Assembly (NCBI RefSeq): GCF_001077815.2
Contig: NZ_CP011310.1
Span: 2,480,001 to 2,544,000, forward strand
DNA length: 64,000 nucleotides
Reading direction: 5' to 3'
Source of the DNA: Aurantiacibacter atlanticus
GTDB taxonomy: Bacteria; Pseudomonadota; Alphaproteobacteria; Sphingomonadales; Sphingomonadaceae
Part shown: piece after piece, positions 17,929 to 27,809 of the stretch
Position numbering within the stretch: position 1 is the first letter of the stretch
Layout of the letters: each line of letters opens with the position of its first letter
Notes under the pieces: generated by a model
Seen by the model: only the letters and a program-made list of their open reading frames with translations
Database searches by the model: none
What the model was told of the DNA's origin: nothing
Translations under genes and position numbers: made by a program

Positions 17929-18854
17929 TGGCACAAACGGTTTTCATAGATGGGGCAGTGGGCACGACCGGCCTCGAAATCCTTGAACGGCTGGAAGGCC
18001 GCCCGGAATTCGATCTCGTACGGTTGAGCGATGCTGAACGCAAGGATGCCGAATGCCGGAAGACCGCGCTCAATTATGCCGATTTTGCAATATTGTGTTT
18101 GCCTGATGATGCCGCGCGCGAAGCTGTCGCGCTGATCGATGACAGCAGCGATACGCGCATTATCGACGCTTCGACCGCGCATCGCAACGCACCGGGCTGG
18201 ATATACGGATTCCCTGAACTGGTCGGCCCCAAAGCGGTTGCCGGGGCAAAGCGCGTTGCCAATCCCGGCTGTTACCCAACCGGATTTCTTGCCCTGATTG
18301 CACCGCTTGTGCGCGCCGATTTGCTCCCGCGAGACTGGCCTTACAGCGTGCATGCAGTGTCAGGATATTCCGGTGGCGGCAAGGCGATGGTCGAACGTTT
18401 CGAGCAAGATGGTGACATCGCTTTTCGCGCCTATGGCCTATCGCTTGAACACAAGCATCTTGCCGAAATGCAGCGGCAGGCCGGCCTCACTTATCCGCCC
18501 GTATTTTCTCCTGCTGTAGTGCCGGCGTTCCGCGGAATGCTGGTAGAGATTCCTTTACCCATCGGCGCGATGCGCAGCGCAGCAAATCCTGAAGATTTGC
18601 GCTCCGAACTCGCGCGCTATTACGTCAATGCAGAGCTTGTGACAGTCCATGAAGATGTTCCGGAGGAATTGTTGCTGCGCAGTGATGCACCAGCTTCGGA
18701 TCGGCTTGATCTGTGGGTCCTCAGCGATGCTGCAGGAAATGCTTCACGGCTGCTGGCCCGGCTTGATAATCTGGGCAAAGGTGCCAGCGGGGCTGCTATC
18801 CAGTCGTTAAATTTGATGGCAGGTTGTCCGGAGTTGGCAGGGCTGAAGCTCTGA
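17928..18854 (+). CDS. argC: N-acetyl-gamma-glutamyl-phosphate reductase, class 2
   Basis: Reduces N-acetylglutamyl phosphate to the semialdehyde in arginine synthesis, using NADPH. The 308-residue length is that of the short class 2 ArgC. The dinucleotide loop is FIDGAVGTTGLEIL at the N-terminus, the catalytic cysteine is in NPGCYPTGFLAL and the histidine region is HAVSGYSGGGKA. The ATG shares one base with the stop of the SH3 gene (TGATG), deciding the start and implying coupling. No other arg gene is nearby. Confidence 0.95.
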   Translation: MAQTVFIDGAVGTTGLEILERLEGRPEFDLVRLSDAERKDAECRKTALNYADFAILCLPDDAAREAVALIDDSSDTRIIDASTAHRNAPGWIYGFPELVGPKAVAGAKRVANPGCYPTGFLALIAPLVRADLLPRDWPYSVHAVSGYSGGGKAMVERFEQDGDIAFRAYGLSLEHKHLAEMQRQAGLTYPPVFSPAVVPAFRGMLVEIPLPIGAMRSAANPEDLRSELARYYVNAELVTVHEDVPEELLLRSDAPASDRLDLWVLSDAAGNASRLLARLDNLGKGASGAAIQSLNLMAGCPELAGLKL

Positions 18855-19491
<637 letters not shown>

Positions 19492-19586
19492 AAAGGGCGC
19501 ACCAATCAACACCGGCTGTAACATCCCTGCGCGCAAGTCGCAGTTCCAGCCAGACTGAAAATTCCAATCTAGAAGGAAATACGACA

Positions 19587-20996
19587 ATGGCCACAGCATC
19601 GGATATCGTGAAACAGATCAAGGATGAGAAAATCGAATGGGTCGATGTCCGCTTTACTGATCCCAAGGGCAAGTGGCAGCATCTTTCCATGCATGCGGTC
19701 GCCATTGACGAGGACGCTCTGGAAGAAGGCCTGATGTTCGACGGGTCTTCGATCGAAGGCTGGAAGACAATTAACGAATCCGACATGATCCTGAAGCCCG
19801 ATCTGGAATCGGTCTATATCGATCCGTTTTCGGCAACACCGATGATGGTCATCTTCTGCGACATCGTCGAGCCTTCCGACGGTTCGCTTTACGGCCGCGA
19901 TCCGCGTTCCACCGCAAAGCGTGCTGAAGCCTATCTCAAATCCACCGGTATCGGTGACACGATGTATGTCGGTCCTGAACCAGAATTCTTCATGTTCGAC
20001 GACGTGCGCTTTTATGATGGCTACACCGGTTCGGGCTTTGAACTTGACGATATCGAACTGCCGGATAATTCTTCCAAGAGCTATGAAGGTGGCAATATGG
20101 GGCACCGCCCGCGTGCCAAGGGGGGCTATTTTCCCGTTGCCCCGGTCGATAGCTGCATGGATATCCGTGCCGAGATGGTTTCCACCATGCTCGAAATGGG
20201 CTTGCCGATGGACAAGCAGCACCACGAAGTGGCTGCAGCGCAGCACGAATTGGGCATCACTTTCGGCAAGCTGGTGGAAACAGCGGATCGTGTGCAGATC
20301 TACAAATATGTCGTGCACCAGATTGCGCATGCCTATGGCAAAACGGCTACTTTCATGCCGAAGCCGATCAAGGACGATAACGGTTCGGGGATGCACACCC
20401 ACATGTCGATCTGGAAGGATGGCCAGAACACCTTCGCTGGTAATGAATATGCCGGGCTTTCGGAAAGCTGCCTGTGGTTCATTGGCGGCGTGATCAAGCA
20501 TGCCAAGGCCGTCAATGCCTTCACCAACCCCACAACCAATAGCTACAAGCGTCTGGTGCCTGGCTTCGAAGCGCCCGTATTGCTCGCCTATTCGGCGCGC
20601 AATCGATCCGCTTCCTGCCGCATTCCCTACGGTGCGGGCGAAAAGGCCAAGCGCGTGGAATTCCGCTTCCCCGATGCGCTGGGCAATCCATATCTGGCCT
20701 TCTCCGCCCTGCTGATGGCTGGTCTCGACGGGATTGAAAACAAGATCCATCCGGGTGAATCCTCAGATAAGGATCTCTATGATCTTCCGCCAGAAGAACT
20801 GGTCGGCATCCCAACCGTGTGCGGATCGCTGCGCGAAGCGCTCATTGCCCTCGACGAAGATCACGAATTCCTGCTCAAGGGCGGCGTGTTCACAAAAGAG
20901 CAGATTGACGCATACGCAAAGCTTAAATGGGAAGACGTCAACCGCTTCGAGCAGACGCCAAGCCCGATCGAATTCGACATGTATTACAGCTCATGA
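19587..20996 (+). CDS. glnA: Glutamine synthetase type I
   Basis: Dodecameric enzyme fixing ammonium onto glutamate. The 469-residue length equals that of the E. coli enzyme. Visible landmarks are the N-terminal beta-grasp [22 protein letters not shown], the catalytic [11 protein letters not shown], the ATP-site segment [16 protein letters not shown] and the adenylylation loop DLYDLPPEE (Tyr about 397), so it is of the GlnE-regulated beta type. AAGGA lies about eight bases before the ATG. It is followed at 21061 by a perfect hairpin terminator. Confidence 0.98.
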   Translation: MATASDIVKQIKDEKIEWVDVRFTDPKGKWQHLSMHAVAIDEDALEEGLMFDGSSIEGWKTINESDMILKPDLESVYIDPFSATPMMVIFCDIVEPSDGSLYGRDPRSTAKRAEAYLKSTGIGDTMYVGPEPEFFMFDDVRFYDGYTGSGFELDDIELPDNSSKSYEGGNMGHRPRAKGGYFPVAPVDSCMDIRAEMVSTMLEMGLPMDKQHHEVAAAQHELGITFGKLVETADRVQIYKYVVHQIAHAYGKTATFMPKPIKDDNGSGMHTHMSIWKDGQNTFAGNEYAGLSESCLWFIGGVIKHAKAVNAFTNPTTNSYKRLVPGFEAPVLLAYSARNRSASCRIPYGAGEKAKRVEFRFPDALGNPYLAFSALLMAGLDGIENKIHPGESSDKDLYDLPPEELVGIPTVCGSLREALIALDEDHEFLLKGGVFTKEQIDAYAKLKWEDVNRFEQTPSPIEFDMYYSS

Positions 20997-21060
20997 CACA
21001 AAACGCTGTCCTTGCTTGAATGTACGGCAAGGACGGCAGTCAAATATGAGATCACCAAGG

Positions 21061-21090
21061 AAGAGCCGCTCGGGAAACCGGGCGGCTCTT
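21061..21090 (+). terminator. Rho-independent terminator after glnA
   Basis: A perfect 9-bp outer stem (AAGAGCCGC with GCGGCTCTT) is extended by a T-G pair and an inner CGG/CCG stem capped by a GAAA tetraloop. The downstream side ends in CTTTCATTTG, a short U-rich tract. It lies 65 bases beyond the glnA stop. Confidence 0.85.
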
Positions 21091-21201
21091 TCATTTGTGG
21101 TCCTGCTGCAATCCGTGAGAGTGCCGGGTAGTCGATCCTTTCCTACAGAGCGCCTCGGCACCTAGCCGCAGGCATCGAATCAGATCAGAAAAGGACTCAC
21201 G

Positions 21202-21807
21202 ATGGATCGCAAACCGCTCTTCGATATTATCCGTCGCGCTATTGGCAGGCCCTTCAGCCAGGCCGAGGTTGCGCAAATCGACCAGGCTATCGAATGCGCG
21301 CAAGGCAGAGATGATGCGTGCAGCGCACTCAACGACATATCCAGGCCGCGCAGCATCAGCCCGGACGGAATCGCGCTTATTAAGGAGTTGGAAGGCTGCG
21401 CCAAAATTCGCAAAGACGGTATGGTAGCAGCCTATCCCGATCCGGGCACTGGCGGCGATCCATGGACCATCGGCTGGGGCGCAACGGGCAAGGGGATTGC
21501 CCGCGGCACGCTCTGGACACAGCTGCAATGTGACAAGCGCCTGGAGGCTGATCTCGTGCGCTATGCAATCGATGTGGCGCGCGCACTGGAAGATGCACCC
21601 ACCAGCCAAAGGCAATTCGATGCGTTGGTCAGCTTTCACTACAATACCGGCGCGATTGGCAGTTCTACGCTCACCCGCAAGCATAAGGCAGGCGATTATG
21701 CAGGGGCTGCGCGTGAATTTGGCCGTTGGTGCCATGCAGGCGGTCGCGTGATGAAAGGCCTTGTGCGGCGGAGGGCAGCAGAATCGGCGCTTTATCAACG
21801 CGGCTGA
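21202..21807 (+). CDS. GH24 phage-type lysozyme
   Basis: A 201-residue protein whose residues about 50-201 are a T4-lysozyme-like GH24 domain: glutamate in IKELEG, aspartate in AAYPDPGTGGDPW and threonine in TIGWGATG give the E-D-T catalytic pattern, followed by QFDALVSFHYNTG. Residues 1-50 form an unfamiliar N-terminal extension without a clear signal peptide or transmembrane anchor, so export route is unclear. No holin, spanin or other phage gene is adjacent, so this looks like a resident murein hydrolase rather than a prophage remnant. It likely cleaves peptidoglycan glycan strands. Confidence 0.88.
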   Translation: MDRKPLFDIIRRAIGRPFSQAEVAQIDQAIECAQGRDDACSALNDISRPRSISPDGIALIKELEGCAKIRKDGMVAAYPDPGTGGDPWTIGWGATGKGIARGTLWTQLQCDKRLEADLVRYAIDVARALEDAPTSQRQFDALVSFHYNTGAIGSSTLTRKHKAGDYAGAAREFGRWCHAGGRVMKGLVRRRAAESALYQRG

Positions 21808-21882
21808 AGTGCAAAACCGGCTAAGGAAGTCAGGAACCAGCCGCATATCCCTATCGTTGGACTTTGCAGAGGAGTCTTTACG

Positions 21883-22908
21883 ATGAAATTTCTTGTCGCA
21901 GCAGTATCCACATTGGCATTGGCAGCAAGCCCTGCCCTCGCCCAGGGGAACGGCAAAAGTAACGGGAATTCTCGCGGTGATCAGCACTCACAGTCCGAGC
22001 GCGGGAATGGAGGCAATGGAAACGCCGAACGTGGCAATCGCGGCAACGGCGCCAACCGCCAGGCCGAAAATCAGGATGGGAACGTCCAACGCGGCAATGG
22101 AAGCGCCCAACGCCAAAGTGCGGATCGCGAAGCACGCGAAAATGTGCAGACCCAGCGCCATAACGGAAGCGATCGGCGCGACATTGACGACAGCGCGCGC
22201 AGCAATCGCACCGGCGACAATGGAAACCGCAATGCCAATCGAAACCGTGTACATGACCGCGGCGATGGCGTGAATTTCCGCATTGAAACGCGCCGTGATC
22301 GCGGGCTGATCGACAGAGTATTATATCGAGAAACCGGTTTGGCCGACGGATGCCCGCCCGGTCTGGCCAAGAAGCGCAACGGCTGCACCCCACCGGGCCA
22401 ATTGCGCCAACAAAGCGATCGTTATCAACGCTATTCAACTTATGCGCCTAGCTGGTGGGGTCTGCCCTATGATCGCGGAGATTACTTTTACGACGACGGC
22501 TATCTGATGCGTTACGGTAATGATGGCATTGCGGGCTATATTCCACTGCTTGGCGGTGCCTTGTCTATCGGGAATGCATGGCCCGATAATTATGGCTACA
22601 GTCGCATGCCGTCCTATTATTCAAGCTATTACGGTTTGGGCGACAATTATCGCTATGCCGATAATGTGGTGTATCGCGTGGATCCGGATACTGCGGCGAT
22701 AGCTTCGGTTGCGGCGCTGCTGACTGGTGAGGAATTCGCCATCGGGCAGCCTGTGCCAAGTGGGTATGACGTCTACAATGTGCCTTACAGCTATCGTGAT
22801 GATTATCGTGACGGGCCGGACGCCTACTACCGATACAATGATGGGTATGTTTATCAGGTCGATCCTGAAACGCGCCTTGTTGCAGCCGCAATTGAACTCC
22901 TGCTCTGA
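21883..22908 (+). CDS. Exported Asn/Gly/Arg-rich protein with duplicated C-terminal module
   Basis: Secreted protein of 341 residues: signal peptide 1-21 (ALAASPALAQG cleavage region), then a low-complexity segment rich in Asn, Gly, Arg and Gln (about 22-125). A cysteine-containing motif ADGCPPGLAKKRNGCTPPGQ (about 150-170) follows, then a Tyr-rich tail. The tail holds two related blocks, VVYRVDPDTAAIASVAALL and YVYQVDPETRLVAAAIELL, separated by about 60 residues. RcnB-like proteins of alphaproteobacteria have similar modules. AGAGGAG lies seven bases before the ATG. Function unknown; envelope location inferred. Confidence 0.78.
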   Translation: MKFLVAAVSTLALAASPALAQGNGKSNGNSRGDQHSQSERGNGGNGNAERGNRGNGANRQAENQDGNVQRGNGSAQRQSADREARENVQTQRHNGSDRRDIDDSARSNRTGDNGNRNANRNRVHDRGDGVNFRIETRRDRGLIDRVLYRETGLADGCPPGLAKKRNGCTPPGQLRQQSDRYQRYSTYAPSWWGLPYDRGDYFYDDGYLMRYGNDGIAGYIPLLGGALSIGNAWPDNYGYSRMPSYYSSYYGLGDNYRYADNVVYRVDPDTAAIASVAALLTGEEFAIGQPVPSGYDVYNVPYSYRDDYRDGPDAYYRYNDGYVYQVDPETRLVAAAIELLL

Positions 22909-22920
22909 GGGGGCGCAAAT

Positions 22921-23487
22921 ATGATTTCCAAGATATTCGATCGGCCCCTCACTGTATTTTCGGTAAGTTGTCTGCTCGCTCTCTCCGCATGCGGGGATAA
23001 CGATAGCAAAGAAAACAGAACGCTTGCCGATGGTCCGGGAACGCAAAGCATCGCGGCTCTCATTGCAGGATCTTCAGAGCTTTCATCGGTAGAGGCGCTA
23101 ATAGAAAACGCAGGTCTGGCCGAAACATTCGACGGCATCGCTGCTTACACGGTATTTGCGCCCAATGATGCGGCGTTAGAGGAATTAGGCGATTCATTTG
23201 CAGGGGACGAAGCCCGCCCAGCTCTGGTCGCGATATTACGGGAACATATCGTGCCAGGCTATCTCACCCGTGACGATATCGTTTCTGCCATCGAAAGCAG
23301 CGGCGAACCTGTCGAAATGCAGACTATGGGCGCAGGTACGCTGACTTTCAGCTTGAATGAGGGCCAGCTGATTGTGACCACCACTGATGGGGATGCCTCT
23401 TCTTCTGTCACTGAAGAGATGCTGGGCGCAAATGGTGTGGTGATCCCTGTCGATAGCGTGCTCAAAGATATTGAGCCCGCCGCCTGA
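22921..23487 (+). CDS. Fasciclin (FAS1)-domain lipoprotein
   Basis: A 188-residue predicted lipoprotein (lipobox LALSAC, Cys about 21) carrying one FAS1 domain. The H1 motif is seen in YTVFAPNDAALEEL and the second conserved region in AILREHIVPGYLT, with the final strand NGVVIPVDSVL. FAS1 domains mediate adhesion or matrix contacts in many organisms; the bacterial role is mostly unknown. It begins 12 bases after the previous gene, so the two probably form one transcript that ends at the hairpin near 23513. Confidence 0.88.
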   Translation: MISKIFDRPLTVFSVSCLLALSACGDNDSKENRTLADGPGTQSIAALIAGSSELSSVEALIENAGLAETFDGIAAYTVFAPNDAALEELGDSFAGDEARPALVAILREHIVPGYLTRDDIVSAIESSGEPVEMQTMGAGTLTFSLNEGQLIVTTTDGDASSSVTEEMLGANGVVIPVDSVLKDIEPAA

Positions 23488-23512
23488 CTACCGACAATTC
23501 AAGGCAATAAAT

Positions 23513-23549
23513 GGGGAGCGCACCGACCATAGATGCCTCCCCTTTTTTT
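23513..23549 (+). terminator. Rho-independent terminator after the FAS1 gene
   Basis: GGGGAG at 23513-23518 pairs with CTCCCC at 23537-23542 and is followed directly by seven T residues (23543-23549). The loop is long. It lies between convergent genes, and may also slow transcription arriving from tamB on the other strand, though the T-tract serves the plus strand. Confidence 0.75.
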
Positions 23550-23585
23550 GCGTCTTATGTTGTATCAGCGGTGATAGTGCCTGCA

Positions 23586-26500
23586 CTAATAATCCCGTCG
23601 GACTTCTGCAGCCGCGCTATGTCGGCCAATGGTACTGACAGTCGCGAGCAGGTTGAGCCAGCTGGTAATACGGAACTCTGCATTGCTAGCGCTGTAGCCT
23701 GCCCCGTCAGTAATGATCTCAACGTAGAAGCGACGTCCGAGGTTTTTGCCCAGCGCCACCGAGGTTCCACGATCAAGCGCCGCATCGGCGGGCACGATAC
23801 GCAGCCGATCAAGACCGATGGCATCGCGTAGCTGGTTGATCGGACCGACACCGGATCCGCCACGCAGACTGGCGACAGCAGCCCCCAATTGCAGCGCATC
23901 AGTGGCTGAAAGCTGGGTGATTGACCCGCCGAATAGCAAACGAGCGAGCAGTTCTTCTTCGGGCAACGCAGGCACGGAGGAGAATGCGATCTCGGTCTGG
24001 CTGGCACTGCCTGTCACATCGACGGTTACCGTCAATGCGTCCACTTCAGTTACCGCCTCGATATCGATCCGGGGATCGAGCGGGACATTGCGATCAAAGA
24101 AAATATCGCCTTGTGTGATTTCAAAGCGCACGCCGGCAAAGGAATAGAAGCCCTGCCGCGGAACGATTTCGACCTTGCCATCAAGACGCGGATCGTCAGT
24201 GGAACCGCGAATTTGCAGACTATCGGTGCGCCACTCGCTCTCGAGTCCAAGGCCATCCACCATCACCGACCCCGGTGCGCTGACATCGATGAGATAGCGC
24301 CATGGAGATGTGCTTGCAGATGACGGCGCTACATCGCCGGGATGATTGATCTCCCGCGTGTCAATTTGCGGCAATTCAGCGATTGCCTCTGAAGTCGTAC
24401 CCAGCCCCCAGCGCGCTGAGCTGGCTCGCAATCGCCCGGCAATCGTCCCGCCTATTCCATTGGAAACAATCCGCATTGGCCCAGTAACCGTCGCGCCCAT
24501 ATTCGAAAGATCAAGAATTTCTGCATTGCGCGCCGCTAGACGGATATCAATGCCGGGGCCGCGCGATGCGGTGATGCCTGAAAGGTCGATATAACCGCTA
24601 CCGCTGACTTGTCCGCCATTTTGCGCTGTGCCCGAGAAGCTGGTCAGATTGAACCGCCCACCCTCAAAGCGCCCGCGTGCTGAAACGCCGTCAATATCGG
24701 TGCCGGTCAGCGCGCTGCGTAGCCGCAAGGCATCTCCTGAAAGAGAGCCTTGCAGACGCGGATCGCCAAGGGACCCCCGTACGTCCGCAGCCACAACGAC
24801 ATCGCCCGTCAGATCAATCAGGTCGATAGCCGCGAGGCGCCAAAGTGCGGCCGCTGAACCGGTGAAGCGAAGCTGGGCAAACAGGTCACCCGCATAAAGT
24901 CGTTTGGCCAGATTACCGCCACGTGGCAGATTGGTAATCCTGCCTTGTAATCGACCATCCGCCCTGCCCTCATCGGAAATGACCGCTCGGAACTGCGCAA
25001 GTGTTTCGGAAAGTTCCGCCACCAATGCGATGTCCATCGGCTGCGACGTCAACAATGCGCTCGCTCGCGTAAGATCAGACACGAGAAGGCGCGCTTCGCC
25101 CGTGGGCAGACCATTCGCCCCCGCTGCAAACTCTACCACACCCGAAATCGTGCCACCCATACCCAGCTCGCCCATCGCCACGTCAGCAAGGCTCAGCGGT
25201 AAATCGGATAGAGCAAGGCGACCCTGCATCGGCTGGTTTCCGCCGAATTGACCGCTCGCGATCAAGAAGCCATCACCGAAGGACAATTGCGACCGCTGCA
25301 ATTCCCAGCCATCATCAGCACTACGCGTCAGCACTGCACGACGTGGCATGGAAATATCGCGACCGGCGTAAGCACCATCGACCGCCACTGCGATCCTGTC
25401 AGGAGAAGCGGTGCCATTCACCATCATTTCGAACCGGCTGCCCCGTCGCCCGGTCAACGCCGCGTCGAAATGGCCGGTGCCATTGTCAAGTTCAGCCCGT
25501 GCAGCCAGCCTGCCGATGAAGATATCGCCATAGGACAGACCCTGCAGGCTGGCATTTCCTGATATGGTCGCGTTGCCTTCCGCAATCAGACCGGTGGCAT
25601 CGATTGTGCCGCGGTTGATGAGCAAGGCCGTGTCCCCGCCGAAACGCGCGTTTCGTGCCGACAGATCTATATCGAACCCCTGCCCACCATCGCGCAGCGC
25701 CAGCTTAATTGTGCCATCAATACCGCCGCGTGACAGGTCCAGATCACCCGCCACGCCGCCACTCTGCAATTGCAGGACACCGGCGATGCGCGTTTCGGAA
25801 ACGTCCAGCCGTGAAATATCTAAGGAAGTATCGCCGTTCTCCGCGATGTTGAGGAAAAGCAGACCATCAAAGGCACCGAGCATGGAGCCACCGCTGGTTT
25901 CGATTTCAAAACCGTCATCCGTTGGCGCCAATGTCACGCGCACATTGGAAAGCCCCGCAGATGGCAGTGGATCGGCAAATACCAGCGTGGCGCGCGGACC
26001 ATCGTCTGAGATTGTCGCTTCTACGGTGAAGGGGCCGTAATCGGCTTGCCTGCCTGCTCCCGCGATCGTGGTGGTGCCATTTTCCACCTGTCCATCCAGC
26101 TTGGCGGTCAATTTGCTGGCATTGATGCGAAAATCATTGAAAGCGATGGGTACACCCGATCCCAGCCCGATCCCGCCGCCAAATCGGATATTATTGCCGG
26201 CAAGATTTACCAGCGTCGAATTGGTAACCTGACTGATCCGTCCATCCACATCGGCATTGAGACGCCAGGGATTGCCGCCCCCAAATGCCACGTTGATCTG
26301 CGCTCCTGCGTCGACCACGCCGATACCGTCGAACGCAAGATCAGCAATGGTGACAGGGCCATTTATCTGCGTCAGCCCGCTGTCGAAATTGCTGTTGAGG
26401 CCCAGTACAGCCTGCAAGCCCTGAAACTCCAACGCCAGATCATCTGACAGAAGCTCGTTTCCGGCGTAAACTAGCGTGCCCCCCAACGTGCCATTGACGA

Positions 26501-27809
26501 GCCGTGGATCGACCAGTTCATTCCCGCTGACGATTCGCGCAATTGAGCCGTTCAAAGGCAAGGTGAAACGCGTGCCATCATAGGTCAGCGTTCCGCGCTG
26601 GACGACATCGGTCAGCACGGTTCCGGCGGCATCTATCTGGGCCACGCGTATCTGATGTGGAACTGAAAGATCGCGGAATGGACCGTCCAGGGTCGCCTCG
26701 ATCCCGGCTCCTTCCAACGCGATGTCTTCTGCAAAAAGCGTCGGGTCGAGCAATTGGGCAGCCAGCACCACGTTGACGAAGACGTTGTCGGCCAGATTGA
26801 TCGCGCCTTGTCCGTCGGCGTTAAGGCCGCTCGCACGCAAGATGAAATCGCCCTCCAGCACGCTGTCTTCCAGTGTGCCCGAAGCTGTCAGCATGACGGT
26901 TTCACCCAGCGCACGGGCCGCCATCCCCTCTACATAGCCATTGGGCCGCGCACGTCCGACGATGCGATATTGCCCTGCCTCATTGTAAATATCAAAGTCG
27001 AGCAGGTCCTCGCCACCTTGAACCGCATCCAGTTCACCTTCCCAAGCTGACCATGTTCCATCGCCTTTCAACTGGACCGCAAGATCATCCTGCGCGCCCA
27101 CCATGGCGGCAAGGAAACCGCCTTTCGGGGCCTGCCAATCAAGATCGAGATCGAAGCGGTCGCCATCGGGTTCGGCATGGACAAGCGCGGTAAACACGTC
27201 TCCTCCGCCAAATTCGCCATCCGTATCGAGATAGACCAGCCCTTCGCGAATGTCCGCCTCGGCAGCGAAATCGATAGTCCTTTCCTCTCCCAGCAACCCT
27301 TCAGCCACGGTGAAACTGCTGATGGCAAAACGATCTATCCTGATATCGAAATCAGGGAGTATCGGCGCATCGGGATCACCCGGTATCAGATCAGGCGCGG
27401 TGTAAAGTGTTCCATCCGTCAAAACGAGGTGGCGGACATCCAGCCCGCTCGTGAACCATTTGAGCGGTCGCCAATTGAGATCGATAGTCGGAACTTCGAG
27501 GAACAGCGTGCCATTGGCGTCGCGGAACCGCACATCATGCAGGGTCGAGCTCCACAAAACAGATCCGTCAATATCGCCTACCTCGACTGTCAGACCCGAT
27601 GCAGGGGCAACCTGCGCGATTTGATCGATAATGAATTGTCGGCCCGGCGGAGAGTGAAGGAAGGCGATAAACAGGAACAGGATCGAGACGAGCGCGATAA
27701 ATGCCCAACTGATGACCTTAAAAGGAAGCGAGACAAAGCGCCGCCTGCTTTTGCGCGGCGAGGAATCCTCCACTGCCGCATCTTCATCCGCCAAAGTCTC
27801 ATCAGCCAT
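23586..27809 (-). CDS. tamB: TamB, translocation and assembly module inner-membrane subunit (DUF490)
   Basis: Very large protein of 1407 residues. A basic N-terminus precedes one transmembrane segment (about residues 28-50); the rest is repetitive beta-strand sequence of the AsmA/TamB kind that forms a hydrophobic groove across the periplasm. The C-terminal DUF490 region is clear from about residue 1100, including FEITQGDIFFDRNVPLDPRI. With TamA it assists outer-membrane protein insertion or lipid transport. The ATG shares one base with the tamA stop; 13 in-frame upstream codons lie inside tamA and are discounted. Confidence 0.94.
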   Translation of the reverse strand: MADETLADEDAAVEDSSPRKSRRRFVSLPFKVISWAFIALVSILFLFIAFLHSPPGRQFIIDQIAQVAPASGLTVEVGDIDGSVLWSSTLHDVRFRDANGTLFLEVPTIDLNWRPLKWFTSGLDVRHLVLTDGTLYTAPDLIPGDPDAPILPDFDIRIDRFAISSFTVAEGLLGEERTIDFAAEADIREGLVYLDTDGEFGGGDVFTALVHAEPDGDRFDLDLDWQAPKGGFLAAMVGAQDDLAVQLKGDGTWSAWEGELDAVQGGEDLLDFDIYNEAGQYRIVGRARPNGYVEGMAARALGETVMLTASGTLEDSVLEGDFILRASGLNADGQGAINLADNVFVNVVLAAQLLDPTLFAEDIALEGAGIEATLDGPFRDLSVPHQIRVAQIDAAGTVLTDVVQRGTLTYDGTRFTLPLNGSIARIVSGNELVDPRLVNGTLGGTLVYAGNELLSDDLALEFQGLQAVLGLNSNFDSGLTQINGPVTIADLAFDGIGVVDAGAQINVAFGGGNPWRLNADVDGRISQVTNSTLVNLAGNNIRFGGGIGLGSGVPIAFNDFRINASKLTAKLDGQVENGTTTIAGAGRQADYGPFTVEATISDDGPRATLVFADPLPSAGLSNVRVTLAPTDDGFEIETSGGSMLGAFDGLLFLNIAENGDTSLDISRLDVSETRIAGVLQLQSGGVAGDLDLSRGGIDGTIKLALRDGGQGFDIDLSARNARFGGDTALLINRGTIDATGLIAEGNATISGNASLQGLSYGDIFIGRLAARAELDNGTGHFDAALTGRRGSRFEMMVNGTASPDRIAVAVDGAYAGRDISMPRRAVLTRSADDGWELQRSQLSFGDGFLIASGQFGGNQPMQGRLALSDLPLSLADVAMGELGMGGTISGVVEFAAGANGLPTGEARLLVSDLTRASALLTSQPMDIALVAELSETLAQFRAVISDEGRADGRLQGRITNLPRGGNLAKRLYAGDLFAQLRFTGSAAALWRLAAIDLIDLTGDVVVAADVRGSLGDPRLQGSLSGDALRLRSALTGTDIDGVSARGRFEGGRFNLTSFSGTAQNGGQVSGSGYIDLSGITASRGPGIDIRLAARNAEILDLSNMGATVTGPMRIVSNGIGGTIAGRLRASSARWGLGTTSEAIAELPQIDTREINHPGDVAPSSASTSPWRYLIDVSAPGSVMVDGLGLESEWRTDSLQIRGSTDDPRLDGKVEIVPRQGFYSFAGVRFEITQGDIFFDRNVPLDPRIDIEAVTEVDALTVTVDVTGSASQTEIAFSSVPALPEEELLARLLFGGSITQLSATDALQLGAAVASLRGGSGVGPINQLRDAIGLDRLRIVPADAALDRGTSVALGKNLGRRFYVEIITDGAGYSASNAEFRITSWLNLLATVSTIGRHSAAAEVRRDY

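Noticed and set aside
19569..20750. 393-codon open frame antisense to glnA
   Set aside because: Mirror of the highly conserved glutamine synthetase gene; no ribosome site or family features.
21202..21807. Prophage remnant suggested by the GH24 lysozyme
   Set aside because: No holin, integrase, structural phage gene or attachment repeats are nearby; base composition is like the neighbours.
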